A DNA stretch of 64,000 bases from Tenacibaculum sp. SZ-18 (lineage in GTDB: Bacteria; Bacteroidota; Bacteroidia; Flavobacteriales; Flavobacteriaceae). The notes beneath the pieces are model-generated. The model saw only the letters and a list, made by a program, of their open reading frames with translations, was not told the DNA's origin and ran no database searches. The DNA lies in assembly GCF_002813915.1 (NCBI RefSeq), contig NZ_CP019335.1, positions 914,388 through 978,387 of the forward strand, in the 5' to 3' direction. Below, in pieces: positions 45,220-53,766 of the stretch (position 1 is the first letter of the stretch; every line of letters starts with the position of its first letter). The translations under genes were made by a program, and so were the position numbers.

Positions 45220-46482
45220 ATGAACTACCAAAATGTAATAGAATTTGCCAAGCAACTCGATAAAGAAGATTCGTTGTCTTATTTACGCAATGAGTACCAT
45301 ATTCCCAAAGACGAAAATGGTAACGATTGGTTATATTTTACTGGAAATTCTTTAGGTTTACAACCCAAACAAACACAAATATATATTCAGCAAGAATTAA
45401 ATGATTGGGCAAAATACGGTGTAGAAGGACATTTCGAAGCCAAGAATCCATGGATGCCATACCATGAGTTTTTAACTGATAAAATGGCAAATATTGTTGG
45501 AGCTAAACCATTGGAGGTAGTTGTAATGAATACATTAACAACGAATCTACATTTATTAATGGTTTCTTTTTATCAACCAACTCAAAAGAAATTCAAAATC
45601 GTAATTGAAAGCGATGCTTTTCCTTCGGATAGATATGCAGTACAGTCTCAATTAAAGTTTCATGGAATTGATCCAGAAGAAGGATTGGTTGAATGGAAAC
45701 CACGAGAAGGTGAAGAATTACTGAATATAACCGATTTAGAAGAAATTTTAGATTCTCAAGGTGATGAGATTGCGCTACTCCTAATAGGAGGAGTAAATTA
45801 CTATACTGGTCAATATTTAGATTTAAAAAAAATAGCAGAATTGGGTCATGATAAAAATTGTATAGTGGGAATAGATTTGGCTCATGGAGCTGGAAATATT
45901 CAGCCAAATTTACATGATAGTGGAGTAGATTTTGCGGCTTGGTGCACTTATAAATATTTAAATTCAGGTCCAGGAAGTTTATCTGCATTGTTTGTTCACG
46001 AAAAGCACGCACATAACAGGGATTTACCTCGTTTTGCAGGATGGTGGAATCATAATAAAGAGACTAGATTTAATATGCGTCAACCATTTGATGTAATGCC
46101 TGGAGCAGAAGGTTGGCAATTGTCTAATCCACCAATATTATCAATGGCAGCAATTCGTTCTTCTTTGGACATATTTGATAAAGTTGGCATGAATGCTTTA
46201 AGAGAAAAATCTGAAAGGTTGACAGGTTATTTTGAATATTTAATTAATGAAATAGATACAGACAGAATAAAGATAATTACTCCTTCAAATCCTAAAGAAA
46301 GAGGTTGTCAACTATCAATTCAAGTAAAAAAAGCAGATAAAACTTTACACCAAAAACTTACTGAAAATAATATTATTACCGATTGGAGAGAACCAGATGT
46401 AATTCGTTGTGCACCTGTGCCAATGTATAATAGTTTCGAAGATGTGTATAGAATGGTAAGTATTTTAAAAACATTATTGTAA
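45220..46482 (+). CDS. kynU: kynureninase
   Basis: A 420-aa PLP enzyme. I chose ATG 45220 (MNYQNVIEFAKQLD) over the TTG at 45199, because the TTG overlaps the promoter box. Seen: WLYFTGNSLGLQPKQTQIYI, VGIDLAHGAGNIQ (cofactor aspartate), AAWCTYKYLNSGPGSLSALF with the PLP lysine, and RFAGWWNHNKETRFNM. Kynureninase hydrolyses 3-hydroxykynurenine to 3-hydroxyanthranilate plus alanine. It leads the kynurenine operon and ends directly before kmo. Confidence 0.96.
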   Translation: MNYQNVIEFAKQLDKEDSLSYLRNEYHIPKDENGNDWLYFTGNSLGLQPKQTQIYIQQELNDWAKYGVEGHFEAKNPWMPYHEFLTDKMANIVGAKPLEVVVMNTLTTNLHLLMVSFYQPTQKKFKIVIESDAFPSDRYAVQSQLKFHGIDPEEGLVEWKPREGEELLNITDLEEILDSQGDEIALLLIGGVNYYTGQYLDLKKIAELGHDKNCIVGIDLAHGAGNIQPNLHDSGVDFAAWCTYKYLNSGPGSLSALFVHEKHAHNRDLPRFAGWWNHNKETRFNMRQPFDVMPGAEGWQLSNPPILSMAAIRSSLDIFDKVGMNALREKSERLTGYFEYLINEIDTDRIKIITPSNPKERGCQLSIQVKKADKTLHQKLTENNIITDWREPDVIRCAPVPMYNSFEDVYRMVSILKTLL

Positions 46483-47895
46483 ATGAATAAACAAGATAAA
46501 ATATTAATTGTAGGAGCAGGATTGTGTGGAAGTTTATTAGCATTACGATTGGCTCAACGCGGATTTCAGGTCGAGGTTTACGAAAGCAGACCTGATTTAA
46601 GAAGAGTGGATATATCAGCGGGGCGTTCTATTAATCTAGCATTGTCTGATCGAGGATTTAAAGCTTTAAGATTAGCTGGTGTTGAGGAAAAGGCTCGTGA
46701 AATATGTATTCCTATGTATGGTAGATTAATTCATGATATCGAAGGGAATACATTTAATTCAAATTATTCTGGTAGAGAAGGTGAGTATATTAATTCTATT
46801 TCGCGACAAGATTTAAACTCGCTTTTGCTAGATGAAGCAGAGAAGCATGAAAATGTAAATATTCATTTTAATAACAAATGTTTGTCCATCGATATTGAAA
46901 ATACAACTGCTCATTTTAAAAATTACGATACAGAAGAGGAGTTTTCTGTGGATGCTGAGGTGATTTTTGGAGCTGATGGAGCGGGTTCAATCCTAAGAAA
47001 AAGTTACTATCTAGAACGTAAGTTTTTATTTAGTTTCAGTCAAGAATATTTATCTCATGGTTATAAAGAGTTAGAAATTCCAGCTGATAAAAATGGAAAT
47101 CATCAAATTAGTAAAGATCATTTACATATTTGGCCAAGAGGAAAGTATATGTTAATTGCTTTACCGAACTTGGATGGTAGTTTTACGGTTACTTTATTTT
47201 TAAGTTATGAAGAAGGTGAATATAATTTCGAAAATTTAAAAACAGAGGAAAAAGTAACAGAGTTTTTTGAAACTCAGTTTCCCGATGCTTTAGCTTTGAT
47301 TCCAAATATTAAAGATGAGTTTTTTAATAATCCAACAGGTCCGTTAGGAACTGTAAAATGTTCTCCTTGGGTGTATCAAAATAAAACATTGTTAATTGGC
47401 GATGCTGCGCATGCAATTGTACCTTTTTACGGTCAAGGAATGAATGCTTCTTTTGAAGATGTCGGTGTTTTTGATGCTATTTTAGATGAAGTTGAAGGTG
47501 ATTGGGATGAAGTATTTAAGGTATATCAAAAAACTAGAAAGAAAGATACCGATGCTATAGCGGATTTAGCCATAGATAATTATTATGAAATGAGAGATCA
47601 CGTGGCAAATTCATTATTTAAGCAAAAGAGAATCTTAGAAATGGACTTGGAAAAGCATTTTCCGAAAGACTATTATTCTAAATATTCTCTGGTTACATTT
47701 AACGAAAATATTGGATATAATGAGGCTTTGAAAAAAGGTAGAGCTCAAGATAAAGCTTTACTCAATTTAATAGCTGATGAAGCGGTTTCAACATCTGAAA
47801 ATATGTCTTTAGAAGATTTGAAAACAGTTCTTGAAAAAGTTCAAGATGAAACCAACGATATTTTAGAAGAAGATAGAGTAGCAGGACTTAAATAA
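46483..47895 (+). CDS. kmo: kynurenine 3-monooxygenase
   Basis: A 470-aa flavoprotein hydroxylase. FAD-binding GAGLCGSLLALRLAQRG is at the start, followed by SAGRSINLALSDRG, the second flavin motif LIGDAAHAIVPFYGQGMNAS (GD motif) and a C-terminal helical region as in eukaryotic and bacterial KMO. The enzyme adds a hydroxyl at position 3 of kynurenine using NADPH and oxygen. The start is the very next codon after kynU, so they are translationally coupled. Confidence 0.96.
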   Translation: MNKQDKILIVGAGLCGSLLALRLAQRGFQVEVYESRPDLRRVDISAGRSINLALSDRGFKALRLAGVEEKAREICIPMYGRLIHDIEGNTFNSNYSGREGEYINSISRQDLNSLLLDEAEKHENVNIHFNNKCLSIDIENTTAHFKNYDTEEEFSVDAEVIFGADGAGSILRKSYYLERKFLFSFSQEYLSHGYKELEIPADKNGNHQISKDHLHIWPRGKYMLIALPNLDGSFTVTLFLSYEEGEYNFENLKTEEKVTEFFETQFPDALALIPNIKDEFFNNPTGPLGTVKCSPWVYQNKTLLIGDAAHAIVPFYGQGMNASFEDVGVFDAILDEVEGDWDEVFKVYQKTRKKDTDAIADLAIDNYYEMRDHVANSLFKQKRILEMDLEKHFPKDYYSKYSLVTFNENIGYNEALKKGRAQDKALLNLIADEAVSTSENMSLEDLKTVLEKVQDETNDILEEDRVAGLK

Positions 47896-48422
47896 TGAAT
47901 ACATATATTGTTTTATTAAGGGGAATCAATGTTTCTGGTAAGAATAAATTACCAATGAAAGATTTGAGAGAGATGTTAGAAAAAATGAAATTTAAAAACG
48001 TTTTAACTTACATTCAAAGCGGAAATATTTTATTACAATCTAATTCTTCAAAGAGCGAAATAGCTCAAAGTATTCATGAATCAATTAACACAAAATTTGG
48101 TTATAGTATTCCAGTAATTATTAGAACTCCTGAAGAATGGAACAGGGCAATTGATAATTATCCGTTTTCATTAGAAAATGAAAAAATAGTGGCTTTTAGT
48201 TTTTTAGAAAATGGAGTCGGTCTTGAGGAAATTGAAGTGAAAGGAATCAATGATGATCAATATAAAATAGTGAATGATGTAGTGTATCTTTATTGTCCTT
48301 CTGGCTTTGGGAAAACTAAACTAACAAATAATATTATAGAGAAAAAATTAGAAGTTGCAGCAACTACACGTAATTTAAAAACTACGTTGAAAATGTTGGA
48401 ACTCTCAAAAGAAGTAAACTAA
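47895..48422 (+). CDS. DUF1697 domain protein
   Basis: A 175-aa protein typical of the DUF1697 family: it begins [20 protein letters not shown], then has [13 protein letters not shown] and ends [17 protein letters not shown] (the conserved R-N-x-x-T end). The function of the family is unknown. It overlaps the kmo stop by one base (TAATG), so it is part of the operon, but no step of the pathway is known to need it. Confidence 0.9.
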   Translation: MNTYIVLLRGINVSGKNKLPMKDLREMLEKMKFKNVLTYIQSGNILLQSNSSKSEIAQSIHESINTKFGYSIPVIIRTPEEWNRAIDNYPFSLENEKIVAFSFLENGVGLEEIEVKGINDDQYKIVNDVVYLYCPSGFGKTKLTNNIIEKKLEVAATTRNLKTTLKMLELSKEVN

Positions 48423-48423
48423 T

Positions 48424-48825
48424 ATGGAAAAAAAGGTAACACCAAGAGGAGCATACCCACATGTTAAAGTGGTAGGGGATTTTATATTTGTTTCTGGAAC
48501 CAGTTCAAGACGACCTGATAATTCAATTGCAGGAGTTGAGTTGATTGATGAAATGAATACGAAGAAATTGGATATCGAAATTCAAACTAGAGAGGTATTA
48601 AAAAATATTGACCGAAATTTACAAACCATTGGAGCAAGTTTAAAAGATGTTGTTGATGTTACGACGTTTCTAGTGAATATGAATGATTTTGCAGGTTATA
48701 ATAAAGCTTACGGAGAGTTTTTTGAGAAAGAAACCGGACCAACAAGAACTACAGTTGCAGTACATCAATTACCACATCCTGATTTGGTTGTTGAAATAAA
48801 AGTAACAGCTTATAAAAAGCAATAA
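48424..48825 (+). CDS. RidA-family protein, probable 2-aminomuconate deaminase
   Basis: A 133-aa Rid protein with [40 protein letters not shown], and the end [20 protein letters not shown], which contains the Rid arginine and the P-x-x-V-E signature. In 2-aminomuconate pathways (nbaF, amnD) a Rid-like deaminase converts 2-aminomuconate to 2-oxo-3-hexenedioate. The operon position next to the semialdehyde dehydrogenase favours this over the generic enamine-clearing role. Confidence 0.88.
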   Translation: MEKKVTPRGAYPHVKVVGDFIFVSGTSSRRPDNSIAGVELIDEMNTKKLDIEIQTREVLKNIDRNLQTIGASLKDVVDVTTFLVNMNDFAGYNKAYGEFFEKETGPTRTTVAVHQLPHPDLVVEIKVTAYKKQ

Positions 48826-49518
48826 TTGATAAATAATAATCTACATAAAAACGAACTTCAATACAATGGTTTTTCAATTTCTGAAAGGATATTCTCCAAG
48901 TCAGAATTGAATCAAATGATTTTGGCATTGGGAGAAAATGGTAAGAGTTTTGCAGTTCGCCAATTAGTAGAAAAATGTCCAGAAATTCTTAATCTTATAT
49001 TTCAAAATAAAGTTTTTAAAGAACTTTATAGTGATTTATGTGGAATGGAATATTTTTTAACTAAAGCTATATTTTTTAATAAGCCTAAAATGTCAAATTG
49101 GTTTGTTAGTTATCATCAAGATTTAAGTATTAGCGTAAAAAATAAAAGTAACGAAGAAGGTTTTCAAAATTGGACAGTAAAAGATAACCAACTAGGAGTC
49201 ATTCCACCTAAACAAATTCTTAATAATACTGTTACAATGAGAATTCATTTGGATAGAACTGATGAATCTAATGGAGCATTAAAGGTAATTCCTAAAAGTC
49301 ATAGTAAAGGAATTATAAGGATAGATGAATCTTTTAAAATTAATAATTATGAAAAAGAATTCTTATGTGAGGTTGAAGAAGGTGGGGTCATGATAATGAA
49401 ACCATTATTACTGCATGCTTCGGAAAGATCTGTTTCAAATTTTGATAGGAGAGTTATTCACTTAGAATTTTGTAATACTGATGTTCCTATGGAATGGTTA
49501 GAAAAGAAAATCATTTAA
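48826..49518 (+). CDS. phytanoyl-CoA dioxygenase-like Fe(II)/2-oxoglutarate oxygenase
   Basis: A 230-aa protein starting at a TTG directly after the RidA stop; there is no ATG that keeps the N-terminus. The 2-oxoglutarate oxygenase facial triad is visible: His-x-Asp in SYHQDLSI (about residue 102) and the distal His in PLLLHASERS (about 205), followed by the 2-oxoglutarate arginine in NFDRRVIHLEF. The family hydroxylates very varied substrates. Its place between the deaminase and the dehydrogenase of kynurenine degradation is odd, as no known step needs it. Its substrate may be a pathway intermediate or side product. Confidence 0.83.
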   Translation: MINNNLHKNELQYNGFSISERIFSKSELNQMILALGENGKSFAVRQLVEKCPEILNLIFQNKVFKELYSDLCGMEYFLTKAIFFNKPKMSNWFVSYHQDLSISVKNKSNEEGFQNWTVKDNQLGVIPPKQILNNTVTMRIHLDRTDESNGALKVIPKSHSKGIIRIDESFKINNYEKEFLCEVEEGGVMIMKPLLLHASERSVSNFDRRVIHLEFCNTDVPMEWLEKKII

Positions 49519-50961
49519 ATGAATATTAAAAATTATATAAACGGAGAGTTCGTAAATCCAATAAAAAATCAATGGATAGACAATTACAATCCATCTATTG
49601 GTGAGGTTTATGGGAAAATTCCAAATTCTTCAGAAGAGGATGTAGAAAAGGCGTATCAAGCTGCTAAAAATGCTTTTCCGTCTTGGTCGAAAACTACTTT
49701 AAATGAAAGAAGTGCAATTTTGTCCAAAATTTCTTTTCTTATAAAGGATAAATTAGAATTTTTAGCAAAAGCTGAATCAAAAGATAATGGAAAACCATTA
49801 ACACTGGCAAAAGCTGTTGATATTCCTCGAGCTTCTTCAAATTTTCAATTCTTTGCTAATGCAATAACGCAATTTGCTTCTGAAGCTCATGAAAGTGTTG
49901 GTTTAAATGCTGTAAATTTAACATTACGTCATCCCATTGGAGTTGTTGGATGTATTTCACCATGGAATTTACCATTATACTTATTTACTTGGAAAATAGC
50001 TCCGGCTATTGCAGCAGGAAACTGTGTTGTGGCAAAACCAAGTGAAGTTACTCCGATGACAGCTTTTTTATTGGGTGAAATTTGTAATGAAGCAGGTTTA
50101 CCTAAAGGAGTATTAAATATTGTTCATGGTTTAGGAAGTACTACTGGACAAGCAATTGTTTCACATCCAAATATAAAGGCCATTTCTTTTACAGGAGGAA
50201 CGTCTACAGGAGCACGTATAGCCAGAATTGCAGCACCAATGTTTAAAAAACTTTCTCTGGAGTTAGGTGGTAAAAATCCAAATATCATATTTGCTGATTG
50301 TGATTATGATAAAATGTTAGAAACCACAGTAAAATCTTCCTTTGCTAATCAAGGACAAATTTGTTTATGCGGAAGCAGAATTTTTGTTGAAGAGTCAATA
50401 TTTGATAGGTTTAAGGTCGATTTTATAAAAAAGGTAAGTAACTTGAAAGTTGGTATTCCTGTTGATCCAGAGACGAATGTTGGGGCTTTAGTTTCGAAAT
50501 CACATCTAGAAAAAGTAAATTCTTATATTGCCATCGCGGAAGCCGAAGGCGGAGAAATATTATTTGGAGGTCACGAAGTGAATGTGGAAGGAGGAGAAAA
50601 CGGATATTATTTACAACCAACGATAATTGAAGTAAAAAGTAATAAGTGTAAATTGAATCAAGAGGAGATATTTGGTCCAGTTGTGACAATTATGTCTTTC
50701 AAGAATGAAGAGGAAGCTTTAACTTTGGCTAATGACGTTCCTTATGGTTTGTCGGCAACATTATGGACAAACGATTTAAATAGAACAATGACAATGACAC
50801 AGGAGATACAAGCTGGAATTGTTTGGGTAAACACTTGGTTAATGAGAGATTTAAGAACTCCTTTTGGAGGAATTAAATCAAGTGGAGTAGGTAGAGAAGG
50901 AGGTTTCGAAGCTCTTCGTTTTTTTTCGGAACCTAAAAATATATGTATAGAATACAAATAA
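49519..50961 (+). CDS. 2-aminomuconate-semialdehyde dehydrogenase
   Basis: A 480-aa aldehyde dehydrogenase with VVGCISPWNLPLYLFTWKIA, FTGGTSTGARIARIAAP, SLELGGKNPNIIFADCD (catalytic Glu), NQGQICLCGSRIFVEESI (catalytic Cys) and QEEIFGPVVTIMSF. The whole-length pattern matches the 2-hydroxymuconic/2-aminomuconic semialdehyde dehydrogenase group. It oxidises 2-aminomuconate semialdehyde, formed by the ACMSD encoded downstream, to 2-aminomuconate with NAD. The start follows the previous stop without a gap. Confidence 0.9.
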   Translation: MNIKNYINGEFVNPIKNQWIDNYNPSIGEVYGKIPNSSEEDVEKAYQAAKNAFPSWSKTTLNERSAILSKISFLIKDKLEFLAKAESKDNGKPLTLAKAVDIPRASSNFQFFANAITQFASEAHESVGLNAVNLTLRHPIGVVGCISPWNLPLYLFTWKIAPAIAAGNCVVAKPSEVTPMTAFLLGEICNEAGLPKGVLNIVHGLGSTTGQAIVSHPNIKAISFTGGTSTGARIARIAAPMFKKLSLELGGKNPNIIFADCDYDKMLETTVKSSFANQGQICLCGSRIFVEESIFDRFKVDFIKKVSNLKVGIPVDPETNVGALVSKSHLEKVNSYIAIAEAEGGEILFGGHEVNVEGGENGYYLQPTIIEVKSNKCKLNQEEIFGPVVTIMSFKNEEEALTLANDVPYGLSATLWTNDLNRTMTMTQEIQAGIVWVNTWLMRDLRTPFGGIKSSGVGREGGFEALRFFSEPKNICIEYK

Positions 50962-50969
50962 TTTATTAT

Positions 50970-51494
50970 ATGAAAGAAAGATTATTTTTTACGTTTTTTA
51001 TAATTTCAATAGCATTAATCGGTCAAAAAGATATTGATATTTATAAAGGTGATAATTATTTTATCGCATATCCTAAAGATTGGGAATTAAAAAAGTCCAA
51101 TAAAAATGGAATTCAGTTTATACTTTACTCTAAAGAACAGGCCGCAGATCCTTTTAGAGAAAATATTAGTTTAGTAATTCAAAACGTAAAAGAAGGTACA
51201 ACATTAGAGTCACAAATCGAATTGGTTGAAGCTGAGCTTAGAAATGTAATGAAAACATCTAAAGTGACTGTAAATACTTTTGATAAGATTAAGAAAAGGC
51301 ATGAGATCGTATACTCTGTAAATATTTCTGCGGCATATTTAAAGGTAAAGCAACATTTCTATTTAAATGAAAATAAACTCTATATCCTAACATTTACAGC
51401 ACTTCAGAAATCTTATGATGATTATAAGAAAAGAGCGAATAGTATTTTAGATAGTTTTAAATTTAAACCGGTTTCGGCTAAGAAATGGAATTAA
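50970..51494 (+). CDS. exported small protein, PsbP/DcrB-like
   Basis: The ATG at 50970 gives a 174-aa protein with an uncleaved-or-cleaved signal (MKERLFFTFFIISIALIGQ). Then come NYFIAYPKDWELKKSNKNGI and a beta-rich domain ending in SYDDYKKRANSILDSFKFKP. The YPxxW and IxxSFKF ends resemble the PsbP/DcrB-like fold found in many small exported bacterial proteins of unknown role. It lies between two enzymes of the operon, overlapping the next gene by 10 bp. The reading from 50943 would overlap the dehydrogenase gene and lose the signal. Confidence 0.75.
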   Translation: MKERLFFTFFIISIALIGQKDIDIYKGDNYFIAYPKDWELKKSNKNGIQFILYSKEQAADPFRENISLVIQNVKEGTTLESQIELVEAELRNVMKTSKVTVNTFDKIKKRHEIVYSVNISAAYLKVKQHFYLNENKLYILTFTALQKSYDDYKKRANSILDSFKFKPVSAKKWN

Positions 51495-52261
51495 ATATTG
51501 AAGGAAAAAATGCCCTAGTGTGTGGAAGCACTCAAGGAATCGGAAAGGCAACAGCAATTAGTTTAGCAGAAGAAGGAGTGAACGTTACTTTGGTAGCTAG
51601 AAATGAAGAGAAACTTAAAGCTGTTTTAAGTGAATTACCAAATTTAAATCAGAACCATTCTTATATAGTTGCTGATTTTACTAAACCAGAAGAGTTAAAA
51701 GAGAAAATTAAAGCTTCAAATGGTGAATTTCATATTTTGATTAATAACACAGGAGGACCCGCAGGTGGTCCAGTTTTTTTCGCTGATTTAGAAGAGTTCG
51801 ATAGAGCGTTTACAATGCACTTAAAATGTAACCATCTTTTAGTTCAAGCTGTTGTTCCATTTATGAAAAAGGAGCGCTACGGAAGAGTAATAAATGTAAT
51901 TTCTACTTCTGTAAAACAACCACTGGATGGATTAGGCGTTTCAAATACAATTCGTGGAGCAGTTGCAAATTGGTCCAAAACCATGGCAAACGAATTAGGG
52001 CAATTTGGTATAACAGTTAACAATGTATTACCAGGCGCAACAGCTACTGAGAGGTTAAATGAAATTATCAATAATAAATCAAAAAAGACAGGAAAGACTG
52101 TTAAAGAAGTTACTGAAACTATGAAGAATGCAGCTCCTGCTAAACGTTTTGCTCAGCCTGAAGAGGTTGCTAACGCAATTGTGTTTCTAGCGAGTGAAAG
52201 GGCAAGTTTTATAAACGGAATAAATGTCCCTGTTGATGGAGGAAGAACAAAATCACTATAA
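51485..52261 (+). CDS. SDR-family oxidoreductase
   Basis: A 258-aa short-chain dehydrogenase. NADP motif ALVCGSTQGIGKATAISLAE, then NNTGGPAGG, and a catalytic core with ISTSVKQPLDGLGVSNTIRG where the usual Tyr-x-x-x-Lys is replaced (no YxxxK at its expected place; SNTIRGAV occupies it), and NGINVPVDGG at the end. Members lacking the tyrosine occur among 3-oxoacyl-reductase-like SDRs found in aromatic degradation operons. Its reaction here is uncertain. Its start overlaps the previous gene. Confidence 0.85.
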   Translation: MELNIEGKNALVCGSTQGIGKATAISLAEEGVNVTLVARNEEKLKAVLSELPNLNQNHSYIVADFTKPEELKEKIKASNGEFHILINNTGGPAGGPVFFADLEEFDRAFTMHLKCNHLLVQAVVPFMKKERYGRVINVISTSVKQPLDGLGVSNTIRGAVANWSKTMANELGQFGITVNNVLPGATATERLNEIINNKSKKTGKTVKEVTETMKNAAPAKRFAQPEEVANAIVFLASERASFINGINVPVDGGRTKSL

Positions 52262-52495
52262 TGTTAATGTGTTTTCTTAATGAACCGTTAAGTATTGAGT
52301 GATATTTTTACACTTAATTTTTATTTTTTTGATTTTAAAATAGTCATATTAATAGTTATAATTTGATTGGGATTTGTCTTTATAATTATTTTAGTATTTA
52401 TTTTCAATTACACTAACAACATCAATTAATTTGATTTTTTGAATATCGTGATGTCATTATGTGATAGTTTTTTGTTATAAATATTTTATAAAATC
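52262..52495. other. AT-rich gap downstream of the SDR gene
   Basis: No gene, strong hairpin or repeat was recognised here. Together with 52685-52833 it flanks a small interrupted minus-strand gene and splits the kynurenine cluster in two. Confidence 0.5.
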
Positions 52496-52684
52496 CTAGT
52501 CTTTGATTTCGTAACCATATCGATTTAAATATAAAATTACACCAATAATAATACCTAATGGTTTAAACAAAATTCAGGAGAATTCCAATGTCAATTTAGT
52601 TGTTTGTAAAATTGTAAATAATGAAAGACCAAAGGAAATTATTAGAAAGATTCTGATTATATTAAATAGGTAAGATGTGTTCAT
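52496..52684 (-). pseudogene. small membrane-protein gene interrupted by one in-frame TGA
   Basis: From an ATG at 52684 (minus) the frame reads MNTSYLFNIIRIFLIISFGL, continues to a TGA at 52576-52574 (codon 37), then stays open in the same frame. The second part reads ILFKPLGIIIGVILYLNRYG and ends GYEIKD at TAG 52498-52496. The whole would be a 62-residue protein with two membrane helices. If the TGA was TGG the join reads LEFSWILFKPLG, a very natural sequence. No start other than this Met is needed. This is the third such TGA-interrupted small envelope gene in the window. The gene itself is not recognised and its existence rests on composition and frame continuity. Confidence 0.5.
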
Positions 52685-52833
52685 TTTTCATTTAAGATAT
52701 AATCCATTTATTGTTCATTGAATGATTTTTTTGATTTTAAACAATTAGAATCAACTAATTTCAAATTAAATTGGCTTGGTTTGCCATGTATTATTTCACT
52801 TTTATTAAATTTATATCGCATAAAAACTAGCAT

Positions 52834-53361
52834 ATGAATTTAGTACAGCCTCTTAATTTTAAAAAATGGATTGATGAACATCGTCATTTATTGAAGCCAC
52901 CAGTAGGAAATAAACAAGTTTGGGATAATGGAGAGTATATTGTTATGGTTGTTGGCGGTCCTAACAGTAGAAAAGATTATCATTATAACGAAACTCCTGA
53001 GTTCTTTTATCAAGTTGAAGGAGACATGGTTCTAAAAATTATTGACGATAAAGGTGAAATGGTTGATGTTAAAATCAATGAGGGAGATATTTATTTGTTA
53101 CCAGCAAGAGTACCACATTCACCACAAAGAAAAGAAAACACAGTTGGATTAGTAATTGAATATCCTAGGTCTGAAGGAATGCTAGATGCTTTAGAGTGGT
53201 ATTGTGAAAATTGTGGAACTCCACTTTATCGAGAGAAATTTGCGCTTGATAATATTGAAACTGACATGCCAATTATTTTTGATAAGTATTACTCGGATAA
53301 AGAAAAATGTACTTGCTCTAATTGTGGAACTGTAATGGAAGCTCCGAAGAAAATTAAATGA
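52834..53361 (+). CDS. 3-hydroxyanthranilate 3,4-dioxygenase
   Basis: A 175-aa cupin enzyme. Metal ligands are visible: His in KDYHYNETPEFFYQ (with the conserved Glu) and His in LLPARVPHSPQR. The C-terminal rubredoxin-like zinc site is the pair WYCENCGTPLY and CTCSNCGTV, as in bacterial dimeric HAAO. It opens 3-hydroxyanthranilate to 2-amino-3-carboxymuconate semialdehyde using Fe(II) and oxygen. It begins the second block of the kynurenine cluster, overlapping the next gene (ATGA). Confidence 0.96.
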   Translation: MNLVQPLNFKKWIDEHRHLLKPPVGNKQVWDNGEYIVMVVGGPNSRKDYHYNETPEFFYQVEGDMVLKIIDDKGEMVDVKINEGDIYLLPARVPHSPQRKENTVGLVIEYPRSEGMLDALEWYCENCGTPLYREKFALDNIETDMPIIFDKYYSDKEKCTCSNCGTVMEAPKKIK

Positions 53362-53759
53362 TAGAGGAAGTAAAAGGTAGTTTCGAGAAACAAGGTTTTA
53401 TGAAAACCTTAGGAGCAGAAATTGTTCACTTGGAAGAAGGTTTGGTGAAAATCCGATGTAAAAAACAAGAAAGTTTATTACAACAACATGGTTTTTTCCA
53501 CGCAGGAGTACTTACAAGTTTAATGGATTCAGCTTGTGGTTATGCTGCCTTATCAACTATGTCAAAAGGATCGGATGTTCTTTCTGTAGAATTTAAAACG
53601 AACCTGATGAGACCAGCGAAGTCAGATGTAATTATTGCTACAGGAACTGTAATAAAAAGCGGAAAGACATTAGTTTTTTGTGAAGCTAAAATGACAGATG
53701 AAAAAGAAGAAACTATATTTGCTACGCTACAAGGAACTATGATCTGCTTAAAAAACTGA
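53358..53759 (+). CDS. PaaI-type hotdog thioesterase
   Basis: A 133-aa hotdog-fold protein with QHGFFHAGVLTSLMDSACGY, in which H-G-x-x-H/A-G and the aspartate form the thioesterase site, and VEFKTNLMRPAKSDVIIATG. PaaI-like thioesterases rescue stalled CoA thioesters in aromatic degradation. It is translationally coupled to HAAO and lies just before ACMSD, which suggests a cleaning role, though the later steps of this pathway use free acids. Confidence 0.87.
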   Translation: MIEEVKGSFEKQGFMKTLGAEIVHLEEGLVKIRCKKQESLLQQHGFFHAGVLTSLMDSACGYAALSTMSKGSDVLSVEFKTNLMRPAKSDVIIATGTVIKSGKTLVFCEAKMTDEKEETIFATLQGTMICLKN

Positions 53760-53766
53760 TAAATTA

